This document shows positions 12,724 through 21,412 of a stretch of DNA of 64,000 nucleotides, piece by piece. A model generated the notes under the pieces. The model ran no database searches and had not been told where the DNA came from. It saw only the letters and a program-made list of their open reading frames with translations. The translations under genes and the position numbers were made by a program. Numbering within the stretch: the stretch's first letter is position 1; each line of letters begins with the position of its first letter. Origin of the DNA: Datura wrightii (lineage: Eukaryota > Streptophyta > Magnoliopsida > Solanales > Solanaceae); assembly GCA_035772735.1 (NCBI GenBank), contig JASDFA010000007.1, forward strand, positions 40,144,501-40,208,500, given 5' to 3'.

Positions 12724-12968
12724 AGTGTAAAATGTGCCATCCAAGGTCTTTTCCACGCTCGCATCCAAGTCCAACTCCGACATAGTTCCAACACGCATTT
12801 TAGCTCCTAAAAATCACATTATCCTGCAAAACAAATGCTAATCATGTTGGTTAGTATAAATTCGCATTTTATTACCAAATACATGATATTATATACACAT
12901 TGCACAACAAACAAGGTAAAAATGATACGTTTGAGTATCACTTGGGCATATAAATCTGCCCAAGATCA

Positions 12969-12990
12969 CTTACCCCACACTTAAATCCTT
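12969..12990 (-). promoter_or_regulatory. polypurine tract of Athila element 1
   Basis: The complement reads aagtgtggggtaag directly before the LTR start at 12968. Element 2 has the same tract at 43053-43072. It would prime plus-strand DNA synthesis. Confidence 0.75.
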
Positions 12991-14770
12991 GTTCGTCCTC
13001 GAACAACACATACACAACTCATGCAAATTACATCCCAACCTTCGTCACTATGGTGCAACATTTTACGCTACGGTCATACCGATTATTCAATTCTTGCAAA
13101 TCATCAAGAAAACATGCTTGGTCGTACAAGACAATGACCTTAATACATCGAGGCTTCCTAAACTTTTAAGAATTGATTCTTGATATCGGCAAACTCATGC
13201 AAATCAACTAATCAAGAAATCCGACACGAAAATCAATCTTTCATCAAGCATGTACCCTCACAACTCGAGAGAAACTTCCCCTTTTATGTTCGTGCAGCAC
13301 ACAAACATGCAAGTAGGGGCATATAAAAATTAATTTCACTCTCTCTCCCAAAAGAATTCACATGCATCATGTCATGACCCATAGGCTTGCCCTTAGTGTA
13401 TTACTCCACTAATATAAAGAAATGCAATGTAGGATCAAATAGGAATTTTAATGGGTTGTAACTGGGATATGGATCTAGTATATATATATTGGATTAGCCA
13501 ATAATAGTCGCTAGCATCCTTAAGCGCCTTTTCAACTCATTCCCATCGACTCATGGACATTGTTCCTCTCTTTTCTCTTTTTCTCCCATTCATGCTGGTT
13601 TACTTTCATACAGCCCATTTCATCAGGCACACTTGACACAAAACAGAGGGTTTTCATGTACCCTCACTATCATTTAATTACAACTAGTGCCTCTTCAACA
13701 TCATCTTTTCTTTCCTCACTTTGCTTTTCTTTTTTTTTCACTCTTTTCACTCTTTAACACTTTGGGAAACATTTTCTGTTCTTTGTAAGCGCTTAAGAGC
13801 TTCTTATAGACTTTAAGGCTAATGAAAAGAAGGAATAAAGCTTAGTTCATACAATTCTGGACAAAAGAAAGAAATCGGCTAAAGGCTCAACGGGCTGACT
13901 AGGGTACACAACATATAAAAAGGTAGAATTTGACAAGAAAAAAATGGAAACTAACGGTTAAAACAAAGAAATGCCTACATCCTTTCCGACACTACACCTC
14001 CTTCATTTCGTTTTGTATACACGCCAGGCAAGTTCTAGACAATTCACAATGACATGGAATAGCAAAACCTCACTCACACTTCATGCACATGCTCGAATCA
14101 AGATGCATTCACAGACTCTTTAATTAGTCAATTACATGAATTCAAGATTAAGCCTCAATCATAATGAACCAAATTTTATAGCCTAGGTAACTCAACATAT
14201 TTACAAAATTGCATGCTTTCAAACGAATCATTTTCACGTTTTGAACATCAATTACAACACGCAACGAAATTTTAGCAACCATAAGCAACTACAGTTTATT
14301 GATGCAATCCACCAAAGAAACTAAAAACAAAACATCTACTTCTATCGACTACATTTCCCTTAAGACGGTCGTCATCCATCCATCATAGGGAACGGTCACT
14401 AACTATGACATCGGTTCAATGGGACTACTCTCGGTAAAAGAACCGAAAACAAACTCCGAGAAACCCAAAAATAAAACTTCAAAATTTTTGCAACACATCG
14501 ATCATTTCGATAGAAAATATTTACAAAATATTTTGATAAGTGCAAAATCTTTTCGCAAAAATGTTGAAAAATATCGATCATATCGATAAAGAAAAAAAAA
14601 ATATTTACAAAATTTACAAAATATTTACAAAGGCAACCATAACTTTCAAAAACACACATCATTAGCCACAAACAAATATATACACATAAATCACAAATCA
14701 GTTCACAACAACAAGGAAAGCACAGACATATATAAACGTCAAGGAAAAATTATACAGCAAATTTAGAGCC
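12991..14770 (-). other. long non-coding 3' region of Athila element 1
   Basis: About 1.8 kb lies between ORF3 and the purine tract with no convincing ORF. It is AT-rich, with pyrimidine runs near 13560-13760. It is colinear with 43073-44760 of element 2. Long untranslated regions are usual in Athila/Tat elements. The best-conserved part is listed separately (14341-14470). Confidence 0.65.
14341..14470. other. conserved structured non-coding block, copy 1
   Basis: This block is nearly identical to 44421-44553 of element 2, although the flanks differ more. It contains the inverted repeat tcggttc (14411-14417) / gaaccga (14440-14446), and an overlapping one, tctcgg (about 14430) / ccgaga (about 14456). 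It has no ORF of note. It could be an RNA structure, for example for packaging, export or stability. Confidence 0.55.
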
Positions 14771-14875
14771 TATGACCCAGCACCTAACTACTCCCCACCC
14801 CACACTTAAATCGAACACTGTCCCCAGTGTTCACAACAATACAAAGCACAACATATGGGTGGTGGAACTCCCTGC

Positions 14876-16096
14876 TCAGTCAAAATATTTGACTTCCTCA
14901 TCCGGTGCTGCAGCCTCGTCGCCCATATCTGAATCAGCTCCATCGTCGTCATCGGACTCCACATCAGAGTCCTCACGACGTGTCTCCGCATCAGTAGGGA
15001 CGTCGTCATCAATCGGCTCCACAAAGGCTGGCCCCACCTTGCATAAAGCTCTGGCGTTCTCGCCAAAGGGGTAGTCCAGCTCCAGCTGCCATAATTCATC
15101 CTCGGTGGCTGGTTTCCCACCTATCCGTAGCTGCAGCATCTGCATGCCGAACATACGGGCCATATACTGGTCGTCACGAGCATGTCGCTCGCCCAGAGTC
15201 AGCACAGGTCCGTGTGTAGTGTCGGGGGCCTTGGTCTTTGTCACATCGAGGGCCCTCCGCTCCAACTGCGGAATGTAATCCAAGGCTTCTTCTTCAACGT
15301 CGAGGCCTCGGAGGAAGGTGGTGATGAGTCCGCCAAACCCGTATCTGTGGCCCTGGTGTAGTCTGGCTCTCTTCATGGCGGATATTATGACCGCCCCCAC
15401 ATTAATCTCAAGCCCTTTCATAAGGGCATACACCAAGCAGACACGGTCCCGGGTCACGTCTGTCATATGAACTCCCGGGATTAAACACGAACATACAATT
15501 TTTAGCCAGATTCTGGCCTCCCTGTTCATCTGCGAATAAGGCAGAGTCTGGTGGTAACCCCTCTCTTTGTGTCTACTCCATCGGGCTGTGGATCGAGCCC
15601 CACACAACGTACGTCTGATGTCGGCGTACGGTGGGGTGATGTTTAGCTGGCGGAGGACGTGGGCGTCTATGTCCCGCGCTCCCACGATGGCATTAAACTG
15701 CTGGGGTTCCAGAGTGACAATCTGCCCTCTGATTTTAATAGTATGGCTCCTGATGGCCGGGTTCCAGTTGGCGTAGAATTCCCGGACCAAGTGAAGGTTG
15801 CACTCCTTGGGCTCCTGAAAGATAAAGCTGAGCCCAGCTGCCTCAATCCTCTGTACGATGCGAGGGAACTCCTGTGCAAGTGGTTCCCTTGCAATATGTT
15901 CCTCCGGGAAGTATTTGTTCTCCTTATGCTTCGCGTACCACTTCTTCCCTTCCTCGGTAACCCATCGTGTTCCGTATCGGCGGTGTTGACCGCGTGGAAC
16001 AGCAGGTGCAGCTGGGACAGCCGTGCCCAGTCTCATTCTCTTTCTGCCGGTGCCTGAGGTTGAAGCACCCTTACCTTTATCTTGTCAGCTGGCCAT
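14876..16096 (-). pseudogene. Athila ORF3 (env-position protein), element 1
   Basis: This is the third ORF of the element, in the place where Athila elements carry an env-like gene. The likely original start is the ATG at 16096, just after a splice-acceptor-like site, but codon 4 is TGA. The open stretch from the Met at 16036 gives 386 residues. Seen: a basic start; a globular middle with ECNLHLVREFYANWNP, LIPGVHMTDVTRDRVCLVYA and GLEINVGAVIISAMKRAR; and a very acidic tail (DSDVESDDDDGADSD). The middle resembles what I remember as the Pfam 'putative plant transposon protein' domain. No signal peptide or membrane segment is visible, so an envelope role is not supported; the function is unknown. 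Element 2 has a homologue at 46086-44767. Confidence 0.7.
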
Positions 16097-16101
16097 TGTA
16101 C

Positions 16102-16809
16102 CTTACCATTTACACAAACAAGCACAACGTTAAGCTAAAAACTTGTTAGCTTCGGCTAAGGTCGGGTTAAACAAAATTTACCCCACACTTAGTCTTTAAC
16201 AATATTTACAACATTTTAGCAAGGATAGCTCTATTTACACCCCAAACACAATCAACTATAAACATATTGCTTAGTGCGTTCACAGAAATTCGACAGCATA
16301 ACGGCTAGCGAACTACTCAGACTTCATACAGCTAACCCAATCCTACTATCGATAGCTATTCACCCATAGCACTTAGCAACAATAACAACAACAAAATAGA
16401 AACAACAATACAAACATTTTATATACAACTACTCTAAGCAATTCAACCAATTCACATATTACGCAATTTCCCACAAAAATTCGAGAATTAGTCGTCTTTC
16501 AACAATTATACAATATTTACCACGACTTATCTCAAATAATAAACACACCCTGGGCATCAATTTCGTCAAACTATCAAGTTACCCAAGTTAAAATTCAACA
16601 ACCCCAAGCCCTAGAATACAATTCGACAATCAAAATTGAATTATTCAATCAATCGATAAGTTCAAACGTCAACTACAACAATCCAAACATAATCAATCAC
16701 AAAATAATTCACGTCATGTTGAATTTCTACCTAGGGTGATATATCTCACCTCACATGGTCAAAATTGACAAACATCGCCAAAAATTTGAGATAGACGATG
16801 AAAACATAC
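16102..16809 (-). other. putative 5'-leader intron of ORF3, element 1
   Basis: On the minus strand, aattccaag|gtatgttttc (donor at 16809) and atggtaag|gtacaatgg (acceptor at 16102) flank an AT-rich non-coding stretch ending six bases before the ORF3 ATG. Element 2 has the same donor and a better acceptor at matching places. The conservation of both sites suggests a spliced leader. This is an inference. Confidence 0.45.
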
Positions 16810-16849
16810 CTTGGAATTGAAGAATCGACGAAAACTTGACGTTTTCCTT

Positions 16850-17060
16850 TCCTATTAACGTGGCACGGAGCTTGGGGGTAGGGGAATGGGTGTTTGGTCG
16901 CGGAGGGAAGAGGGAATGGGGAAAATAGGGGCGAAATCGGGGGTTTTTATTAAGAAAACACGCGGGTCACCCAGAAACCCGGTGTGACCCGGCACTGGAT
17001 AAAGGCAACGTGTCACGGAGGGTAACGCGGAGCCCCTCCTCCGTGACATGGAGCCAACGC
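16850..17060. promoter_or_regulatory. internal inverted repeats upstream of ORF3, element 1
   Basis: This segment carries the same motif type as the LTR array: gtcacggagg (17012-17021) with its complement at 17038-17047, and a second pair, gggtcac (16964-16970) / gtgaccc (16984-16990). It is followed on the minus strand by a TATA-like ttaataaaaa (near 16950) and then by the splice donor at 16809. It could be a second promoter for ORF3. Element 2 keeps the arrangement at 46925-47115. Confidence 0.45.
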
Positions 17061-17395
17061 GTTGGCTTACTGGAATTTTGAAAAATCCAGATTTGCCTTC
17101 AACGTGCCAGTGCTCTGTTTCACCATCAAATTTTATTTTTCATACCTCGCCTCGTTTCCTCGATTCCAAGTATTTTTCCTCCAGTATACCTGAAAATCAC
17201 CTCACTAAAAAAAAAAATTACTAAATTACTAAATAAAAAATTACTAAATAAAATGCAAATCTAAGCCTAGTCATGAAAAAGAAAATAAAATAAAATAAAA
17301 GAAAAACTTTACACTAAAGAAAGAAAAAAATATTTTTCACGGGTTGCCTCCCGTGCAGCGCCTGGTTTAATGTCGCGGCTCGACAACCTTTATGC
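17061..17395 (-). other. non-coding spacer between gag-protease and ORF3 leader
   Basis: The spacer is AT-rich with A/T homopolymers. It includes the segment gtcgagccgcga followed by caggcgctgcacgggaggc (complement of 17340-17390), which is also found right after the integrase tail in element 2 (47340-47395). That match locates the pol deletion upstream of this point. Confidence 0.6.
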
Positions 17396-19768
17396 TCACG
17401 TGTATACTAGGGAGATGGACGATTTGTCCCAATCATGGTCATCTCCCCAGTAGTTCTCAACCTTGTCAGGTGGCCTACCTAGTAGCTCTCGGGAATCACT
17501 CAATCCATTCGCATTCCCATGATCAATCACGTTGATCACCGAGAGTTCCTTATAGACAGTCGGGAGCTTAGGTGCCTTGTACACGTCGAACACCTCAACC
17601 TTGTCGTGTGCTCGCATTGTGAGTTGACCCGCAGCTACATCGATCAATGCCTTTCCGGTTGCCAAAAAGGGTCGTCCCAAAATAAATGGGACTTCCGCAT
17701 CTGGTTCAAAATCCAGAACAATGAAATCTACCGGAAAAATGAGGGAGCCTACCTGCACTAGCACATCCTTAACAATGCCATCCGGCTTAGCTAAAGACCT
17801 GTCTGCTAGCTGCAAGATCACTGTTGTAGGTCTAAGACTCCCTAGTCCTAACTTTCTGAATACCGAAGATGGCATCAGATTTATACTTGCCCCCAAGTCG
17901 CATAACCCACGAGCTCGGATACTTTGCCCAATCGTCAGCTGGATAGTAAAACTTCCAGGATCCTTCAGTTTAGTGGGCAACCTGTTCTGAATACGGGATG
18001 TGCATTCCTCCGTTAAAGCCACCGTGGCATACTCAGTCAAGCGACTTTTGTTGGCCATGATGTCTTTGATATACTTCGCATATTTTGGCACGCCCTGCAA
18101 GACATCAACAAGAGGTAAGTTAACATGTACCTGTTTAAGTACCTCCATGAATTTCTGGAAACACGCCTCCTCCTTGTGTTTCTTAAGTCGTTGAGGGAAC
18201 GGGGGTGGAGGCCTTGCTGGTTCGGCTTCTTTGGTCTTCCCCGTATCTGAGGTTTGTTCTCCCTCAACATCTGCTGCTCCTGACTTCTGAGGCGGTCTTT
18301 TCGGTTCCACCTCCTTTAATTGTAAACCACTCCTCGTGGTCACTGCATTCACCTGTTTAGGATTGGGATCCGTGTCGCTAGGTAGTCCTCCCCTTGGTCT
18401 AGTATTTTGGGCACTAGCAAATTGCCCAAACTGATATTCAAGAGCCTTGGTTGCCAATTGATTGTTCTTTACTTCGGCTGCCAATTTGACATAGTCAGCC
18501 TGCAATTGTGCCTGGTTGGCAATCATGGTCTTGAACATTTCCTCAATAGTCGGTGATGGTGGTGGAGGAGGGGCATTGTGATTTCTAAACTGATTCTGAT
18601 AGCCTTGTTGCCCTCCTTGGTTTCTGTGCATACCCTGCCCTGAACCTTGGCCTTGTTGATTGTTGCTACCCCACGAAAAATTCGGATGATTCCTCCAATT
18701 CGAGTTGTAGCCACCACCAAACTGCTGTTGATTCCTCTGTGCATTGCCCACAAAGTTGACAGAATCAGGATTTGCACCACAGCATTCAGCTGAATGCTCA
18801 CTACTACCACACACTTCACACCATATTTGTTGAACTGCATTGACTGAGGCTGAAGGCTGGTTCAAATTCATATTGCTGAAGTGAGTGTTTAACTGATTTT
18901 GCAAAGCAGCTATCTGTGCAGCGATAGCTGTGAATCCATCCACTTCAAGCACTCCCGCTGCTTTCCTTGCTCCACCTCTTGAAGAATCTGCATTCCATTC
19001 CGGATTGCCTTGTGAAATTCGGTTGAGCAAAGTGTACAGCTCCTCATAAGTCTTCTCCAGCGCTTGCCCTCCAGCTGCTGAGTCTAACAAAATTTTAGTG
19101 TGGGGTTCCAAACCCTCAATAAAAGTGTGTACCAACACCTCATTTGACTGATGATGATGAGGACAGTCCCGCAACATGGACTTGAATCTTTCCCAGGCTT
19201 GATAAAGATTTTCTCCTTCCCTCTGTTTAAAACTTAGAATCTGACTTCTAAGTTTAGCTGTTTTACCTGAAGGGAAAAATCTGATCAAAAACTTCCTTGC
19301 AAGATCATCCCACGTTGATATAGAGTTGGGTGGTTCAGCTTTTAACCACCTCTTGGCTTCACCAAGTAAGGAAAATTGAAATAAGGTGAGCCGAACATAA
19401 TCAGGTGACACTCCAGCGGGTATGTAAGTGTCACTTATCTCCAAAAAGTTCTGGAGATGTTGTTGCGGATCTTCATGAGGGAGACCGGTAAACTGCCCGC
19501 TAGTGTGCAAAAGTTGCACCATATTTTGCTTTAACTCAAATCTCCCTCCAGGCTCTGGTTTGCGGATGCTGGAATGTACATTATTAGCGTGTGGGATTGC
19601 CACCTCGCGAACCGGCCTGGCTGCTACTTCCTCGGGCACTAACACTGCCCGCACAACTGGTGGATTTGGTTGCTCCATCATAGACTGTTTAAGCAACTGC
19701 AGCTTCTTCCGAAGAGCTTCTCTACGTTGACTGTGCAATTCACGTTCTGGCTCTAAGTAAGATTCCAC
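17396..19768 (-). CDS. gag-pro: Athila gag-protease ORF with a probable fused integrase tail (790 aa)
   Basis: This is the longest open reading frame in the window, without internal stops, starting at the first ATG about 140 bases after the primer site. Residues about 77-250 form the retrotransposon capsid domain (GLPHEDP, EAKRWLKAEPP, RFFPSGKTAKLRSQI, YQAWERFKSMLRDCPHH). Residues about 316-330 form a CCHC zinc knuckle (CEVCGSSEHSAECC). A low-complexity N/Q/G then P-rich stretch follows. The aspartic protease has DLGAS at about 624 and ILGRPFLATGKALIDV at about 695. The last 20 or so residues (NYWGDDHDW...) resemble the end of element 2's integrase (HYWGEDGG), and the DNA after the stop matches sequence downstream of integrase. 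The product would form particles and cleave gag, but cannot copy RNA or integrate alone. Confidence 0.88.
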   Translation of the reverse strand: MESYLEPERELHSQRREALRKKLQLLKQSMMEQPNPPVVRAVLVPEEVAARPVREVAIPHANNVHSSIRKPEPGGRFELKQNMVQLLHTSGQFTGLPHEDPQQHLQNFLEISDTYIPAGVSPDYVRLTLFQFSLLGEAKRWLKAEPPNSISTWDDLARKFLIRFFPSGKTAKLRSQILSFKQREGENLYQAWERFKSMLRDCPHHHQSNEVLVHTFIEGLEPHTKILLDSAAGGQALEKTYEELYTLLNRISQGNPEWNADSSRGGARKAAGVLEVDGFTAIAAQIAALQNQLNTHFSNMNLNQPSASVNAVQQIWCEVCGSSEHSAECCGANPDSVNFVGNAQRNQQQFGGGYNSNWRNHPNFSWGSNNQQGQGSGQGMHRNQGGQQGYQNQFRNHNAPPPPPSPTIEEMFKTMIANQAQLQADYVKLAAEVKNNQLATKALEYQFGQFASAQNTRPRGGLPSDTDPNPKQVNAVTTRSGLQLKEVEPKRPPQKSGAADVEGEQTSDTGKTKEAEPARPPPPFPQRLKKHKEEACFQKFMEVLKQVHVNLPLVDVLQGVPKYAKYIKDIMANKSRLTEYATVALTEECTSRIQNRLPTKLKDPGSFTIQLTIGQSIRARGLCDLGASINLMPSSVFRKLGLGSLRPTTVILQLADRSLAKPDGIVKDVLVQVGSLIFPVDFIVLDFEPDAEVPFILGRPFLATGKALIDVAAGQLTMRAHDKVEVFDVYKAPKLPTVYKELSVINVIDHGNANGLSDSRELLGRPPDKVENYWGDDHDWDKSSISLVYT

Positions 19769-19908
19769 TAGCTCCTTGTCCCTTGCCAGTGTTCACAGAA
19801 ATAAAAATCTGCAAAATACAGGCTAAGACCAAGTTGTTAACACTTAAGAAAATAAAAATACAAATACAGTAAATTTACACTAAACAAAATTTTACAAATC
19901 GCCTAGCC

Positions 19909-19926
19909 TCCCCGGCAACGGCGCCA
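19909..19926 (-). promoter_or_regulatory. primer binding site, tRNA-Asp type, element 1
   Basis: The plus strand reads tccccggcaacggcgcca. As I remember it, this equals the 3' end of plant tRNA-Asp(GUC) including CCA, a perfect 18-base match. It lies six bases inside the 5' LTR edge at 19933. tRNA-Asp priming is typical of Athila elements. Confidence 0.8.
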
Positions 19927-19932
19927 AAAACT

Positions 19933-21407
19933 TGTTCGGTGCTGATTCGGTTAGTATTAAATATTATCAACCGACACGCAAGTGCACGTGGTCAAACAAG
20001 TAATAAAGTGGCTAAGTAGCCAAGTATCGATCCAAGGAGGCTGCTCTAGATATGTAAAACTGCCTAGTTTACTATATCTCTATTCTATTCCTAACTATGT
20101 TAACAACAATCTAACCAAAAGTTGAGTGAGTTTTTGTTTCTAAACTATTTATATACTACAATTAATAACAACTATTTACTTTTGAATTTAGACAATGGAT
20201 ATGCACATGCCAAGGTTAAGAACGAGTAATGAACTTGATAATCATGATAATTTGGTCATCCTCTTCTTCATGTTGCTAGCCAAGAACGTTTACCTAGAAA
20301 TTAAAACTTTCGTATTTAATTTCACTTTAGAATCATAAACCATCCGTCTACATTTCTGTGATCAAATGCAATTTATGACCTAGCACTACAATTCCGGTTC
20401 CTAAATTGACTAATACGGCTTTCAAGTATATTTCTATCAAGAAAGCACATCAAAACCCAATTTTCCCAAATCAAGTTAAGAATAATACCCTATTAATTCA
20501 CAACTTTCCAATTTCGTGCTCTCTCGAGTGAAATTGGACTTTTTAGATATACATTAATAGTGGCCAATCAATAATGTAGTAAGCACAAGAATTAATAGAA
20601 CAACATGCAAGAAGAAGAAGAAACCATATCAATTATCACCAAAATTCATTACACAAGTTCAAAACCTCAGCAAAGAAGGGAATTAGCCACTCATTCTTGG
20701 ATTAATCATCCTAAAATGAGTGTAAATCATGCATACAATTGAAGGAAAGAAGAAAGGAAGAGAAGAAAACTCTTAGCTTTTCTATTCTTCAACTGCCACA
20801 AACCCACGTTCCTGCTCTCCACTTCTGAACTCAGTCTAAAAACTAAAAACTAAAAAAAAAACTTCTTAAAAATAAACCTAAGTGTGCTATTTATACTAGT
20901 GGGAAATTTTTCCCGGAATAACAAGCAACGTGTCACGGAGGCCAACGCGGAGCACTGCCTCCGTGACACGGCGTGGACGCGGACCCTCTCTGGAAATTGC
21001 AGGGTTCGGATAATTGGTCTCAAAGTGGCACGGAGGCCATCGCGGAGGCCTATCTCCGTGCCACGGAACTGACGCGCAGGCACACTGGAAATTGCCTAGT
21101 TAATTCCTGCCCAGGCAGTGTGCTACCGCGATGGCAGCGTGGCACGGCTCCATCGCGGAGCCAGTGTAAAATGTGCCATCCAAGGTCTTTTCCACGCTCG
21201 CATCCAAGTCCAACTCCGACATAGTTCCAACACGCATTTTAGCTCCTAAAAATCACATTATCCTGCAAAACAAATGCTAATCATGTTGGTTAGTATAAAT
21301 TCGCATTTTATTACCAAATACATGATATTATATACACATTGCACAACAAACAAGGTAAAAATGATACGTTTGAGTATCACTTGGGCATATAAATCTGCCC
21401 AAGATCA
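19933..21407 (-). repeat. 5' LTR of Athila element 1 (1475 bp)
   Basis: It has the same length as the left LTR, with about 12 differences. TG/CA ends are intact: tgttcggtgc at 19933 and, on the minus strand, TGATCTTGGG at 21407. The TATA box and inverted-repeat array are at the positions corresponding to the left copy (TATA at about 20888-20895, array at about 20930-21162). One arm pair is weakened by a C/T change at about 21006. Confidence 0.9.
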
Positions 21408-21412
21408 TGAAC
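21408..21412. repeat. target-site duplication of Athila element 1, right copy
   Basis: tgaac, matching 11489-11493. Chromovirus A's RNase H sequence resumes directly after it with cccatagaggtaatg. Confidence 0.9.

Larger units (their letters stand above)
11494..12968 (-). repeat. 3' LTR of Athila element 1 (1475 bp)
   Basis: On the minus strand it starts TGATCTTGGG at 12968. The other end, at 11494, reads tattcggtgc on the plus strand, where the partner LTR has tgttcggtgc, so the terminal dinucleotide is mutated on this copy. It contains an inverted-repeat array at 12491-12723 and a TATA box at 12449-12456. Near the U5 end it contains the block cgcaagtgcacgtggtc, which is shared by all Athila LTR ends here. 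Confidence 0.9.
11494..21407 (-). mobile_element. Athila element 1: young, non-autonomous Ty3/gypsy element lacking RT, RNase H and most of integrase
   Basis: This is a complete 9914-bp insertion in chromovirus A. It has 1475-bp LTRs at both ends, a tRNA-Asp primer site, a purine tract, an open gag-protease ORF (19768-17396) and ORF3 (16096-14876). Between protease and ORF3 there is no RT, RNase H or integrase core, whereas element 2 has about 3 kb of them at the same place. The two LTRs differ at about 12 positions by eye, mostly C/T or G/A, so the insertion is recent on an evolutionary scale. The Athila assignment rests on the tRNA-Asp primer site, the DLGAS protease, the gag type and the extra 3' ORF. 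Movement would need enzymes in trans. Confidence 0.88.

Noticed and set aside
12411..12785. Short overlapping ORFs on both strands in the element 1 LTRs (also 20850-21224)
   Set aside because: They follow the GC-rich inverted repeats, which lack stops by composition, and lie across promoter sequence.
15659..16057. Plus-strand ORF opposite ORF3 of element 1 (and 45688-46053 in element 2)
   Set aside because: It is antisense to the conserved ORF3 and has no independent support.
19909..19926. A tRNA gene, because the sequence equals a tRNA-Asp 3' end
   Set aside because: Only the 18 terminal bases match, and they sit at the primer-site position next to an LTR. No cloverleaf sequence surrounds them.
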